The notes under the pieces: model-generated | Seen by the model: the letters and a program-made list of their open reading frames with translations, nothing else | What the model was told of the DNA's origin: nothing | Databases searched by the model: none | NCBI RefSeq assembly: GCF_000473065.1 | Contig: NZ_AXAZ01000033.1 | Span: 1 to 64,000, forward strand | DNA from: Bradyrhizobium sp. WSM1743 | GTDB taxonomy: Bacteria > Pseudomonadota > Alphaproteobacteria > Rhizobiales > Xanthobacteraceae | Direction of reading: 5' to 3' | Length of the DNA stretch: 64,000 nucleotides | Shown: positions 1 to 9,317 of the stretch, in pieces | Layout of the letters: the number at the start of each line of letters is the position of its first letter | How positions within the stretch are numbered: the first letter of the stretch is position 1 | Translations under genes and position numbers: made by a program

Positions 1-185
1 GCCTTCGGCTTGTAGCCGCCCATCTGGCTAGGCTCAACGCTGCCGGTCTTCTCGACCCGCTGCATCCAGCCGATGGCTGTGCTGATCGCCACTCCAAATC
101 GCTTGGCGGCCTGATTGCGGGACATCCCGCCCTTGATCGCGGCCACAACACGCTTGCGTAGATCCAGAGAATAAGGCTTGCCCAT
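1..185 (-). CDS. IS630-family transposase, N-terminal part (runs off the window)
   Basis: The reading frame starts at ATG 185 with MGKPYSLDLRKRVV, continues with a helix-turn-helix (MSRNQAAKRFGVAIS) and is still open at base 1. This is the canonical N-terminus of the IS630/Tc1-type helper domain, which binds the element's ends; the DDE catalytic domain is outside the window. Whether the complete gene is intact cannot be judged here. Confidence 0.8.
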   Translation of the reverse strand, partial: MGKPYSLDLRKRVVAAIKGGMSRNQAAKRFGVAISTAIGWMQRVEKTGSVEPSQMGGYKPK

Positions 186-256
186 CCATGCTGGCCTCCG
201 CCCAGCCAGCATGGTGAATCAGAAATACACTGATTTGGGAATCCCAAATCGATTCA
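1..256 (-). mobile_element. IS630-family element, one end
   Basis: The first 185 bases encode the start of an IS630-type transposase on the minus strand. The bases outside it, to about 256, contain a self-complementary stretch around TTTGGGAATCCCAAA and an end resembling IS630 terminal repeats of rhizobia. The rest of the element lies outside the window, so the target duplication cannot be checked. Confidence 0.7.
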
Positions 257-375
257 AACTAACCCCATCCCGCTTTAGCCCGACGCACGGATGAATCTTC
301 GCTCAGACTGGCTGGCGTGTCGGAACTGGCATCTGCCGTTCGTCTTGAATCCAGGCCACCCCAACGGAGTCCTGC

Positions 376-1254
376 GTGACCTGGCCCCGCGAGCCCAACT
401 GGAAAGGCTTCCTGCGTCTGTCTCTGGTCACCTGCCCAGTGGCGCTCTATCCGGCCACATCGGAGAGCGAGAAGATCAGCTTTAATCAGCTCAACCGGCA
501 GACGGGGCACCGCATCAAATACCTGAAGGTCGATGCCGACGCTGGCGATGAGGTTCCCAACGAGGACATAGGCAAAGGCTACGAGCTCGATAAGGGCCAG
601 TTCATCGAGGTCACAAAGGGGAGCCGAGGAGGTCGCGCTGGAATCGACGCGCACGATGGAGATCGACGAGTTCGTCGACAAGTCTGACATCGAGCCGCGC
701 TATCTGATCCGGCCCTACTATCTGCGCTCGACGGCGAGGTCGGGCACGACGCCTTCGCCGTGATCCGCGAGACCATTCCCGAGATGGACAAGGTCGCGAT
801 TGGGCGCGTGGTGCTGACCAACCGCGAGCACATCATCGCGCTGGAGCCGATGGACAAGGGCTTGGTCGGCACACTGCTGCGCTATCCATACGAGGTGCGC
901 AGCGAGGAGGAATATTTCGATGAGATCCAAGATGTCAAAGTCACCAAGGACATGCTGGACCTCGCCTGGCAGATCGTGAACCAGAAGGCGAGGCGGTTCA
1001 TCGACCTCATCCACCAGAAGCGTGCCGGCAAGCCGATCACGCCGAAGGAGTGGCCGGCATCGACAAACGTCGTCGACCTTATGGTGGCGCTGCGTCGGAG
1101 CGTGCGCGGCGAGGCCGCCGAGACCAAGACTCCAAAGAAGCCGGCGAGGAAGGGGAGGAAGGCGGCGGCCGGGCAGAAGGAAATGCTGATGCCGATTGCC
1201 GGCAAGAAGCCGGCAAAGAAGACCTCGGCTAAACCGCAGCGGAAGTCGGCCTAG
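376..1254 (+). pseudogene. ku: Ku DNA end-binding protein, broken by frameshifts
   Basis: Bacterial Ku binds broken DNA ends and recruits LigD in non-homologous end joining. The N-terminal frame (from about 376) carries NWKGFLRLSLVTCPVALYPA and the beta-barrel start. Near 620 and 730 the homology jumps frame and then continues as AFAVIRETIPEMDKVAIGRV and EPMDKGLVGTLLRYPYE. About 14 residues are missing between NQKARRF and IDLIHQKRAGKP. The basic tail (KKPARKGRK...KPQRKSA) ends at 1254. With at least two frameshifts and a deletion it cannot make functional Ku. A second Ku tail lies at 1678-1861. Confidence 0.85.
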
Positions 1255-1368
1255 GCGTCGTGATGGGTAACACTTCGCTCGCACGCGAGGAACGCGCGCG
1301 GCCCTCCGAACGTTCGAGCTGAAGGTAGCCGCACCCGCGCTTCCGAATTCGTTTCAAAGGAGGATAAC

Positions 1369-1665
1369 ATGAGATCGATCACAAGCGCCCTTGTGTTCGC
1401 TCTGGCGCTTTCCGCTCCGGCAGCACTTGCCCAAACTACGCAGCCAGACGTCTCAGGCGCGCCGAGCGCGCAGAACTCTGGTGCCGGCATCGCCGGTCAG
1501 CCCGGAAACAAGAGTGGCCCGGCCGCAAAGCCTGGCGAGACCGTCGGCTCCGGCTCGACGTCGAACCAGCAGAATCCGACCGTTCAACAGCAGGACACTT
1601 CGAACATTAAGGGCCTGCCGGGCAACAAGAGCGGACCGCCAGCGAAGAAGCCCAACAGCCAGTGA
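1369..1665 (+). CDS. small exported protein with PGNKSGP repeats
   Basis: The gene encodes 98 residues with a clear signal peptide (MRSITSALVFALALSAPAALAQ) and a low-complexity mature part rich in Gly, Ser, Gln and Asn. The motif GQPGNKSGPAAKP near residue 42 recurs as GLPGNKSGPPAKKP near residue 82. A perfect AGGAGG ribosome site precedes ATG 1369. Similar short proteins are common in Bradyrhizobium but have no known function. It sits between two Ku remnants, and unlike them is intact. A periplasmic or secreted location is likely. Confidence 0.75.
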   Translation: MRSITSALVFALALSAPAALAQTTQPDVSGAPSAQNSGAGIAGQPGNKSGPAAKPGETVGSGSTSNQQNPTVQQQDTSNIKGLPGNKSGPPAKKPNSQ

Positions 1666-1677
1666 CGTTGAAGCCGC

Positions 1678-1861
1678 GATCGTCGGAGCGTGGGCGGCGG
1701 CGCATCGGCCGAGGCCAGCCCTTCGGGCAAAGCGATTAAGAAGCTGCGCAAGGCGACTGCAGGTCAGAAAGGATATGCTGATGTCGATCGCCGGCAAAAA
1801 GCCGGCGAAAGAAGCGGTGGCGAAGGAGGCTGCCGCCAAGCCGCAGCGGACGACGGCCTGA
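1678..1861 (+). pseudogene. second Ku C-terminal tail remnant
   Basis: One frame reads RRSVGGGASAEASP...KAIKKLRKATAGQK. After a frame change near 1770 it reads MLMSIAGKKPAKEAVAKEAA and ends KPQRTTA. This matches the basic C-terminal tail of Ku and parallels bases 1093-1254 of the first copy. No Ku core precedes it. It is either the relic of a second ku gene or a duplicated tail that was separated when the exported-protein gene at 1369 came to lie between them. Confidence 0.65.
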
Positions 1862-1881
1862 CGCCAGTGTAGGAGAGCCGC

Positions 1882-2109
1882 ATGGACAATATGAAGGAAG
1901 CCTCGGCAATGACGGAAGCCTCCGGGCTGGTCGACGAGCAGGGGAGCATTGAGCAGACGTCGGGAGCGCGTCCGCGACCGCTCCACTCGCCTTCGCAGGA
2001 GACTGCGATGCGATGGGCCGACCGGCTGCGCGAGGCGACCGTCAAGGCGCCGCTGCAGTCGCTTGTCGTCGCGTTCCTGGTGGGAGTTTGGTTCGCCCGC
2101 CGGCGCTAG
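1882..2109 (+). CDS. small tail-anchored membrane protein, ElaB/DUF883-like
   Basis: The gene encodes 75 residues: a polar N-terminal half, an amphipathic stretch (MRWADRLREATVKAP), one hydrophobic segment (LQSLVVAFLVGVWF, about residues 58-71) and a terminal ARRR. This is the shape of the short ElaB/YqjD/DUF883 type of proteins anchored by the C-terminus in the inner membrane. AGGAGA lies seven bases before ATG 1882. Its function is not known. It follows the Ku remnant and precedes a decayed TolA-like gene. Confidence 0.6.
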   Translation: MDNMKEASAMTEASGLVDEQGSIEQTSGARPRPLHSPSQETAMRWADRLREATVKAPLQSLVVAFLVGVWFARRR

Positions 2110-2130
2110 AGAGCCGGAGCCTGCACGCTT

Positions 2131-2701
2131 CATCGCCAGGAAGCTCGAGACTTTTCAGACGTCTCTGGGTTTCTGCGTCGCGGTTGCGGCGTCCTCGATG
2201 AAGGCGCCATTGCAGGCCCTGGACGCCGGCAGCAATCTTTTCCATTAGGCTGTCGCGAACGAGAGGAGGACCCCGACGTGGTCGCAGCGACGATATCCAG
2301 GCCAGGCGTAGTGGTCAGCGGCCGGCGGGTTCGAACGGACGCTTCGCCGAGCACTCCGATCTGCAGTCGGATCTGAGATCCGGTGAAACCAGGGCTCAGC
2401 AGAAAAAAGCGTCGCCCAAAGCCGGCGAGGCGAGCCGCCCGAGATCAGCGACCGGGATGCTCGAAGGGCTACCGCCGATTTCGAGAAGGAGCAGAAGCGG
2501 CGCGAAGCCGAGCGCCGGTGCGAAGCGCGAGAAGCTGACGGCCAAAGCGCAAGGCGCTGGACAAGGCCGAGCGCGACCATGCGAAGAGGGCGGCCCTTGG
2601 GCCGAGGCCGAAGCTCTGGAGGAGCGTTCACGCGCCGAGGACGACCTCTGGGAGAGGTAAGGGAGCGGCTGCAGGTCGCGCTGCGGCGCGCCCGGGACTA
2701 A
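2131..2701 (+). pseudogene. TolA-like coiled-coil protein, frameshifted remnant
   Basis: Several frames together recall a Bradyrhizobium protein usually called cell-envelope biogenesis protein TolA. These are ARKLETFQTSLGF...MKAPLQALDAGSNLFH (about 2140-2245), then GSNGRFAEHSDL with KKASPKAGE (about 2330-2440), then FEKEQKRREAERR, ALDKAERDHAKRAA and a final RRARD before TAA 2699. The Lys/Glu/Arg/Ala heptads show a coiled coil. At least four frame changes make it non-functional. The assignment rests on remembered family sequence, not on a search. Confidence 0.6.
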
Positions 2702-2746
2702 GCATCGGGAGGACGAGCATAATCGTCGACGATGCCGCTCATTGGC

Positions 2747-4369
2747 TCAATCGAGGCGGAACCATCGATAGCCATAGCCATCAAGCGCGATTGCAGTGGC
2801 TTCGGCGGTGGGGTTCCGATCGTAAATTCGGTTACCAAATATATCGGTCAGCTTCCGTTCCTCCGGAATATCCCTGATTTCCGTGCTGCAGCTGGATTGT
2901 GACAAGTTGTTCAGCACGAGCAAGAATTTGCCCTCCCAAACGAAATGCTGGATCAGCACCGCGGGACAGTTGCTTTCGAGAACGGTGCATTCACCCCAGC
3001 CGATCTCCGGGCAGGACTGGCGCATTTCAACCAGACGCCGTAACCAATTGAACAGCGAGTCCGGGTCGCGCTGCTGGGCAGTCGCATTCACCCTGGCTGG
3101 TGCGTATTGGCCCTCGCGGATTACATGATGAAGCAAACGATGCCCCGGCCGCGTGGAGAATCCGCCGTCTTCGTCGTCGGTCCATTGCATGCACGTACGT
3201 ACAGGCCATCGCTCCGGAAGCGTCAGATCGTCGCCCATTCCCAGTTCGTCGCCGTAGTAAATGACGGGTGTGCCAGGAAGACTGAACAGGAGGCTGAATG
3301 CCAGCTCGATGCGGCGACGGTCGTTTCCGAACATGCAGGCGAGCCGCCGCCGAATTCCCCGTCCGTAAAGTTGCATTTTGCGGGTAGGAGCGAATGCAGC
3401 ATAAACTTCGTCGCGCTCTTCGGAAGTCAAACGGCCGAGGTCCAGCTCATCATGATTGCGGAGAAACTGGGCCCAGTGCGCGAATTGCGGCAATCGGGGG
3501 AGCTGGGTCATGCAGCGCCGTAGCGGTTCGGCACTTTCACGTGCAAGCGCAAGAAACAAGTGCTGATTCAACAAAAACGCAAATAGCATGTGAATCCGCG
3601 ATCCATCTCCGAAATAATGCTGAAGCTCCGCGGGTTCTACGTTTGCTTCCGCCAGCAAGACAGCGTCACCTTTGCGCCAGGACAGGAAGTTGCGGAGCTC
3701 GGCGAAAAACTCGTACCGCCGCTTCGCCGGACGGTCCGGGCGTATTTCCTCCACGACGAACGGCGCAGCGTCGATCCGGAATCCCGATACACCGAGTTCA
3801 AGCCAGAAGCCGAAGATCCTGAAGATTTCGTCGCGGACGGCGGCGCAGGTTATGTTGAGGTCGGGTTGATGTTGGTAAAATCGGTGATAGTACCACGACT
3901 GCGCGCAGAGGTCGTAAGTCCATACGCTGAGTTGGACCCCGGAAAACACGACGCCCTCCGTGCTGTTTTCGGGTTCGCTGCTTGACCAGACGTAGTATTC
4001 CCGAAACGGCGACGACGGGTCGGCGCGAGCCTGCTGAAACCAGGGGTGCCTGTCCGAAGTGTGATTGATGGGAAGATCGACTATCAGCCGCAATCCTCGC
4101 AGTCGGGCCTGATGACTGAATTCGACGAAATCGCCCAACGTTCCGAGTGCCGGCGCGACGTTATAGTAGTCCGTGACATCGTAGCCGTGGTCCAGTCCGG
4201 GACTGGGATAAAATGGAAGCAGCCACAGGCAGTTTACGCCAAGCTGAGCGATGTGATCGAGCTGCTCGGTTAGTCCTTTGAAATCGCCGATTCCGTCTCC
4301 GTTGCCGTCTTTGTAAGTGGCCACGTTAAGACTGTAGATCACGGCATTCTTGTACCAGAGATCGAGCAA
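2747..4369 (-). CDS. GH13 alpha-glucan enzyme, trehalose synthase (TreS)-like
   Basis: This is a 540-residue alpha-amylase-fold enzyme that probably interconverts or transfers glucosyl units (maltose/trehalose type). The four conserved GH13 regions are present: DLPINHTS (residue ~98), GFRIDAAPF with nucleophile Asp ~200, LLAEANV with acid/base Glu ~241, and FLRNHDE with the third Asp ~307. FSLPGTPVIYYGDELGM and MQWTDDEDGGFS are also typical of TreS. I chose TTG 4369 because the family starts with (M)LDLWYKNAVIY and AGGAAG lies seven bases upstream. Longer in-frame starts (ATG 4507, 4618) add a Pro/Arg-rich, unconserved stretch. No signal peptide is seen. The exact GH13 activity is inferred. 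Confidence 0.85.
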   Translation of the reverse strand: MLDLWYKNAVIYSLNVATYKDGNGDGIGDFKGLTEQLDHIAQLGVNCLWLLPFYPSPGLDHGYDVTDYYNVAPALGTLGDFVEFSHQARLRGLRLIVDLPINHTSDRHPWFQQARADPSSPFREYYVWSSSEPENSTEGVVFSGVQLSVWTYDLCAQSWYYHRFYQHQPDLNITCAAVRDEIFRIFGFWLELGVSGFRIDAAPFVVEEIRPDRPAKRRYEFFAELRNFLSWRKGDAVLLAEANVEPAELQHYFGDGSRIHMLFAFLLNQHLFLALARESAEPLRRCMTQLPRLPQFAHWAQFLRNHDELDLGRLTSEERDEVYAAFAPTRKMQLYGRGIRRRLACMFGNDRRRIELAFSLLFSLPGTPVIYYGDELGMGDDLTLPERWPVRTCMQWTDDEDGGFSTRPGHRLLHHVIREGQYAPARVNATAQQRDPDSLFNWLRRLVEMRQSCPEIGWGECTVLESNCPAVLIQHFVWEGKFLLVLNNLSQSSCSTEIRDIPEERKLTDIFGNRIYDRNPTAEATAIALDGYGYRWFRLD

Positions 4370-4605
4370 GCGCCGACTTCCTTTGCTGGCCGAGCGATCG
4401 AACGGCTTGCAGGTAACTGCAACTGAGGGCAGTCGTTCCGGGAATTCTTGGCAACGAGGCCTGGGGCGGCATGGCCGCTGGAGGTCGTCCAATTTTACCG
4501 AAGGCATTGTACGCGGCAGGCATGGAGTTGGACTCAAGGGTCCGAAGCGGAGCGGCGGAACGTTCTCCCGGTGCGGTAGTTGGTGGCGATAAATCGAGGT
4601 GGCCG

Positions 4606-4734
4606 ATGAAAGCAGCACTCACGCGCCGCGGATCACGCCGACCCAAGAAAATCTCGGCCGGGACCTTTCTGGTGGTGATGTGCGCCGCGTTGCTGGTGGC
4701 GTGCTTCACGTCGCGAAGTGCCGCGGCGGGGTGA
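4606..4734 (+). CDS. 42-residue single-span membrane peptide
   Basis: The frame reads MKAALTRRGSRRPKKISAG, then a hydrophobic segment TFLVVMCAALLVACF, then a short tail. GAGGT sits five bases before ATG 4606, and the stop lies ten bases before the glycosyltransferase start at 4745. The basic N-terminus suggests an inner-membrane peptide, or a lipoprotein precursor ending its signal at Cys (LLVAC). I do not recognise a family. It is divergent from the GH13 gene. Confidence 0.4.
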   Translation: MKAALTRRGSRRPKKISAGTFLVVMCAALLVACFTSRSAAAG

Positions 4735-4744
4735 GACCACACCG

Positions 4745-5789
4745 ATGCGGATCGCCCAAATTGCTCCCTTGGCCGAAAGCGTTCCTCCGAAGCTCTATGG
4801 CGGCACGGAAAGGGTGGTCGCCTGGCTCGTCGACGAACTCGTCGAGCTCGGCCACGCGGTGACCTTGTTTGCGAGCGGGGACTCCACCACGCGCGCGAAA
4901 CTTCATCCGGTCTGGCCTCGTGCGTTGCGTCTGGGCCGTCCCCGCGTCGAATCTGGCCGCCGCAATTCTGCTTGAAGCGATCTCTCGGCGTGCCCGAGAT
5001 TTCGACATCATCCATTCTCATATCGATTGGCTTCACCTGCCGCTGCTGACGCGCCTGGGAATTCCGTTCGTCACCACGATGCATGGGCGGCTGGATCTGC
5101 CCGGGATTCCCGAGGCGTTTCGTGAATTCCCCAATGCATGTTTCGTCTCGATCTCGGATGATCAGCGCATCCCGGTCAAAGGAGCCAATTGGTGCGGCAC
5201 CGTCTACCACGGACTGCCAGTCAGTCAGTTACGTCCATCATATGAGCCAGGATCCTATCTGGCCTTTCTGGGGCGGCTCACAGCCGATAAGGGTCCGGAG
5301 GACGCAATCCGGATCGCCCGGGCCGCCGGAATGCCGCTGCGGATTGCGGCGAAGGTTCCGCGGGGAGAGGCGGCCTATTTCAAGAAGAATATCGAGCCTC
5401 AGATCGACGGAGCCGAGGTCCGGCTCGTGGGCGAGGTCGACGAGAGCAGAAAGCAGCCGTTTCTGTCGGGCGCTGCGGCCCTGCTGTTTCCGATCAAGTG
5501 GCCCGAGCCGTTCGGCCTGGTGATGATCGAGGCGATGGCCTGCGGCACGCCGGTGATCGCGTACCGGGCCGGCTCGGTGCCGGAGGTCATCGATCAAGCC
5601 ATCAGCGGCTTCATTGTCGAAGGACAGGAGGAAGCGGTTCAAGCGGTGAAGCACCTGGCGCGGATCGACCGACGCATGGTGCGAGCGCGTTTCGAGGAGC
5701 GCTTCACGTCTGACCGGATGGCGCGTGCCTACGTGGGACACTATGAGCAGCTCGTGAGCATAGTCCCGCGGGCCACCGCCGCTCTTTGA
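4745..5789 (+). pseudogene. GT4-family glycosyltransferase with one frameshift
   Basis: The N-terminal frame from ATG 4745 reads MRIAQIAPLAESVPPKLYGG, the usual donor-loop start of this GT4 group, and stays coding to about 4935. From there homology continues one frame on (ASNLAAAILLEAISRRARDF) to the stop at 5787. The C-terminal half has the GT-B features LAFLGRLTADKGPEDAI, FPIKWPEPFGLVMIEAMACG (with the E-x7-E motif) and GSVPEVI. Proteins of this kind transfer sugars from nucleotide donors. A single +1 shift could be a mutation or a sequencing error; without it the protein would be about 347 residues. Confidence 0.75.
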
Positions 5790-5890
5790 TCGGACAGATC
5801 GTCGAGACTGTTCTCGGGATCGCGCTGGTCGGCCTCACGTTGCGCGACGGGCTGGAGACGGTCGTGGTTCCAGGGGGAGCGGGAAGCTGA
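5786..5890 (+). pseudogene. N-terminal fragment resembling an ion-channel membrane protein
   Basis: A 34-codon frame overlapping the glycosyltransferase stop (TTGA) reads IVETVLGIALVGLTLRDGLE and then TVVVPGG. This resembles the first membrane segment of the two-TM potassium-channel-like proteins of rhizobia. It stops at 5888 and nothing further is recognisable, so it is a truncated relic at best. Confidence 0.3.
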
Positions 5891-5959
5891 CGGCACAAGC
5901 GCAACATTGAGCACCTGAGCCAGGTCAAGTCGGGCTGGACGGCATCGAAATTCCCGAGG

Positions 5960-6187
5960 TGGTGCCGGATGCGCTTATCGCGGAGCCCCGGAGTGCGGCG
6001 CTGCCACGACTTCATGAACGTGTTCGTCACCGACCACGCACTCCTGACCGCGTGTTTCGACGGTCCCTCCGAGCTGAGCACGAATTGAAACGCCGCTTTC
6101 CCGGGCGTGAAGTCCGCATGCTCGACATGAGCGCGATCCTCAACGGTGGCGGTGGAATTAGGTGTGACGCAGCCGGTGCCGATGTGA
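5960..6187 (+). pseudogene. agmatine deiminase family, C-terminal remnant
   Basis: Two frames carry traces of the family's C-terminus. One has DFMNVFVTDHALLTACFDGP (about 6008-6068). Another has FPGREVRMLDMSAILNGGGG followed, after a one-base shift, by VTQPVPM and TGA at 6185. In intact enzymes the block GGG(G/N)IHC supplies the catalytic Cys; here it reads GGGGIRC. Agmatine deiminase converts agmatine to N-carbamoylputrescine. The remnant lacks the N-terminal domain and is frameshifted. Confidence 0.5.
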
Positions 6188-6571
6188 GCGCTCCGTCCAT
6201 TGTTGGGTTACCGGGCAGAGGTATTCCTTCGTAGCCGTCGTGTAAGCGCCTCCCTACCAGTGACGCGGTCCGTCGCCATCACTCGGTTGGTTGGGCTTGA
6301 GCGGCCAAGCGCGACGGGACCATTTGGTATTACCGCAAGCTCAGCGAGACGTTCGATGCCGTCCTGCCGGGCGCGCCGGCTCGGCAACTCGCTCTGAGGG
6401 TTTTCATCTTTCCGCCTGATCAAATCGGCTCCGCGACGGGTCATCCCGACATTGGTCTTTGGACTGATCAGGTCCGACGTTCGCGATGATATCTCTTGTC
6501 TTGAAAACCCGCGGGTTCTGATGGATACTTGTTTCAAGTCCTTGGCCATCATTATTCCGAGGAAGACGATC
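6188..6571 (+). other. gap with one unassigned coding trace
   Basis: Around 6305-6420 one frame reads AKRDGTIWYYRKLSETFDAV and LPGAPARQLALRVF, which has the look of former protein sequence, but I cannot assign a family and there is no start. Nothing else is recognised. Confidence 0.3.
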
Positions 6572-6793
6572 ATGGCGATCCAGATCGTGATGGATAGTAC
6601 CGGCGACAGCCGTCACTTTTTCAATCCAGACGATGCACGAGAGCTCGCAAAGGCGGAGCGGCGGTTCTACGAACTGATCGACGCCGGCTTCACCGCGGCG
6701 GTCCGGACGGATCCGGATCAAGTATCGCAAATGCGAACGTTCGACCCCAACGCGGAAGAAACCGTCTTCCTCCCGAGGCTGGTCGGCGGGTGA
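6572..6793 (+). CDS. small conserved protein, first gene of duplicated module (copy 1)
   Basis: The gene encodes 73 residues: it starts MAIQIVMDSTGDSRHFFNP, has an Ala/Glu-rich helix (AKAERRFYELIDAGFTAA), and ends MRTFDPNAEETVFLPRLVGG. GAGGAAG lies six bases before ATG 6572. It is about two-thirds identical by eye to the protein at 9719-9940, and the two are followed by homologous second genes. Such proteins are familiar from Bradyrhizobium genomes without a function. No signal peptide or membrane segment is seen, so it is probably cytoplasmic. Confidence 0.75.
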   Translation: MAIQIVMDSTGDSRHFFNPDDARELAKAERRFYELIDAGFTAAVRTDPDQVSQMRTFDPNAEETVFLPRLVGG

Positions 6794-6805
6794 TCGGCCC
6801 ACGCC

Positions 6806-7228
6806 ATGTTCGGCTTCAGATCATCTCACTCGCGTCAAGGCCGGCGCGCGAGAGCTATTCGGGCCCTCTTCATCAGACACGGCGCCGAGAGAACTCCAGA
6901 GGGCCGCTCGCTACAGCTCTTGCGGGAGTGGCTATCGCCGGTCCAGCGCCTACAGTTCGCGGGAAGGGGCTATTTCGAAGTCATCGGTGGCGACACTGGC
7001 AGCAAATATCGGATCTACGCAGGCGCGTCGACGAACGTCTGCGAGGTGGATGAAAAGGGCCGGCCGACCCGCGGCCTGTGTTTCATGCCACGTGGTGATC
7101 TGCCAGTCGGAGATGTTATGCTTTCTCAAAAGATCGCGCTGGAATGCTGCGAGAGCCGCACGCTCGAGGTGGCCAGAAGGTTCGCACCAACAGGTTTCAT
7201 GTTCCGGCGAAGCCGGCTCCTTGGTTGA
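6806..7228 (+). CDS. conserved protein, second gene of duplicated module (copy 1)
   Basis: The gene encodes 140 residues and starts 12 bases after the gene at 6572. The conserved core runs LLREWLSPVQRLQF, GYFEVIGGDTGSKYRIYAGA, VDEKGRPTRGLCFMPRG and GDVMLSQKIALE. The same core occurs in copy 2 at 9960-10376, where the N- and C-terminal ends differ more. It looks like a compact alpha/beta fold with a short beta region around the GYFEV strand. No function is known. The tail after SRTLEVARRF differs from copy 2, so it may have drifted. Confidence 0.7.
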   Translation: MFGFRSSHSRQGRRARAIRALFIRHGAERTPEGRSLQLLREWLSPVQRLQFAGRGYFEVIGGDTGSKYRIYAGASTNVCEVDEKGRPTRGLCFMPRGDLPVGDVMLSQKIALECCESRTLEVARRFAPTGFMFRRSRLLG

Positions 7229-7890
7229 GCCGCAACGTCCTCGCTTGGACATCGGCGAAAGATGTTGCGTAGCGGAGATTCAGGACGTGCTGAATTCAAT
7301 CGGAACACCTGTGAGCCCCCGCATGAGAACAGCAACTAAGCTGAAAATTCGAGGCTAGTTGCCCTCGGTGTTAATCTGTGCTGCCTTCTCCTTCGAGAGG
7401 CTCCGACGTGGTCCCGACGGGGAGCATGAGGGCATGTTGCAGACGAGGCCAGTCGGTTCTTCCCCGAATGGAAGAACGGCGTTCTGCTTCAAGTCATTGG
7501 TTCGCGACGCAATCTCGCCCCGCGCCTGCGCGGCGTCGTATTCATCGGCGAGCCGTCGTTTTGAATGTCGAGGGCATCGGCTTGCGCACGGAAGGCGCCG
7601 GCTTCCGCCGGGCGCGCGTCGCGCAAACCGGCGCCTTGCAGTAAGCCTGATGGCGCTACGCGACCACCGAATGCAACTACGTCAGGGCCGCGCTCCTATT
7701 GCTTGCGAGAGGGACGCGATATCTTGTCGTCTCCTTAAGTTTGGATTGATCGTTTTGAGAACGCTGCAAATTTGATCGCGCTTCGGGTGGGGAGCTTGTT
7801 CATGTTTCAGGTGCGCCGCGTGCACCGAGGCGAGTGCCCCTGAGGTGGAGAAGTCCGTCGCCGATACTACAGCTGCGAGCAAAACCCGGC
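7229..7890. other. gap before the IS256-type element
   Basis: I see no gene with a convincing start, codon pattern or family signature here. Open frames exist on both strands but look random. Confidence 0.4.
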
Positions 7891-9317
7891 GGGGTCGTGT
7901 CCCAACTGATGGTGTAGCTCGGTAGAGCAAAGCCGCCCGCACGCGCGCCTCCAAACAGCGCCGTAGCGGGCGGGCGGCTTTGCGGTGGTCATCGATGATT
8001 CGCCGGTAGGGTCGGGTTGCTGACACCAACCTGATTCGAGGAACCACCGATGACCGACGAGATGATGAACCTCCGCACGCTCGTGGAGAAGACCCCCGAT
8101 GCCGATCTGTTGCGCGAGATGATCGGCTTTGCCGCCCAGCGTCTGATGGAGCTGGAAGTCGAAAGCCAGACCGGGGCAGGCTACGGCGAGAAGAACCCCG
8201 AACGTCTGGCGCAGCGCAATGGACCGCGACCGGATCTGGGAGACCCGCGCCGGGGCGGTCGAGCTGCGCATCCCCAAGCTGCGCAAGGGCTCCTACTTCC
8301 CCGGCTTCCTGGAGCCCCGCCGCATGGCCGAGAAGGCGCTCACCGCCGTGGTCCAGGAAGCCTATGTGCAAGGCGTCTCGACCCGCTCGGTGGACGATCT
8401 GGTGCAGGCGATGGGCATGACCGGCATCTCCAAGAGCCAGGTGAGCCGGCTGTGCGGCGAGATCGATGACAAGGTGAAGGCCTTCCTCGCCCGTCCGATC
8501 GAGGGCGACTGGCCGTATCTGTGGATCGACGCCACCTACGTGAAGGTGCGCCAGCAGGGTCGCATCGTCTCGGTTGCGGTGATTGTTGCGGTCGGCGTCA
8601 ACAGCGATGGCCGACGCGAAGTTCTCGGCATGGACATCGGTCCCTCCGAGGCCGAGCCGTTCTGGACGGCGTTCCTGCGCAAGCTCGCCCGCCGCGGCCT
8701 GCGCGGCGTCAAGCTGGTCGTGTCCGACGCTCATGAGGGCATCAAGGCCACCGTGGCCAAGGTGCTCAACGCCACCTGGCAGCGCTGTCGCGTGCACTTC
8801 ATGCGCAACGCGCTGGCGCATGCCGGCAAGAGCGGCCGGCGCGTCGTCTCCGCCTTCATCGCCACCGCGTTCGCCCAGGATGATGCCGAAGCCGCGAAGA
8901 CGCAGTGGCGCAAGGTCGCCGATCAACTTCGGCCCAAGCTGCCCAAGCTTGCCGGCTTTCTCGACGACGCTGAGACCGATGTGCTCGCCTATATGATCTT
9001 CCCGCCACAGCATCGGACCAAGCTGCACTCGATCAATCCGATCGAGCGCCTCAATGGCGAGATCAAGCGGCGGACCGAAGTGGTCGGCATCTTCCCCAAC
9101 GAGGACGCCATCGTTCGCCTCGTCGGTGCGATCCTGCTCGAGCAGAACGATGAATGGGCCGTCCAGCGTGCCCGCTACATGACGCTGGAAACCATCGCGC
9201 CGTTGAGCGATGATCCAACCGTCAGCCTTCCGGCTATCGCCAGCTGACCGATCCGGCTCTTGCCGGCGAACGTGGTGAACTCCACTCAGCTACACCACGC
9301 TACGGAACACGATCCCC
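7891..9317 (+). mobile_element. IS256-family insertion sequence
   Basis: The ends are imperfect inverted repeats. The left end (7891-7926) begins GGGGTCGTGTCCC and contains GGTGTAGCT. The right end, read inward from 9317, begins GGGGATCGTGTTCC and contains the same GGTGTAGCT block. The transposase lies inside. No clear 8-9 bp target duplication is visible in the flanks. The element sits between the two copies of a duplicated gene pair. Confidence 0.8.
8050..9247 (+). pseudogene. IS256-family (mutator-type) transposase, frameshifted
   Basis: The N-terminal frame (8050 onward) reads MMNLRTLVEKTPDADLL to QRNG. At about 8221 two bases appear to be missing and the homology continues as RDRIWETRAGAVELRIPKL. 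The rest is a normal mutator-type DDE transposase: WIDATYVKVRQQGR with the first Asp, VVSDAHEGIKA with the second, CRVHFMRNAL, and a C-terminal NPIERLNGEIKRRTEV with the Glu. The shift should inactivate it; programmed frameshifting is not usual in this family. Confidence 0.85.

Noticed and set aside
7908..7926. GGTGTAGCTCGGTAGAGC resembling a tRNA D-arm
   Set aside because: It is part of the IS256-type inverted repeat, which recurs at the right end; no anticodon or T-arm follows.
8200..8240. Programmed frameshift in the IS256-type transposase
   Set aside because: The family is encoded by one frame, no slippery run is present, and two bases seem to be missing relative to the consensus.
7682..9028. 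448-codon minus-strand frame across the IS256-type element
   Set aside because: It is the complement of the transposase, has no family features, and crosses the IS boundary.
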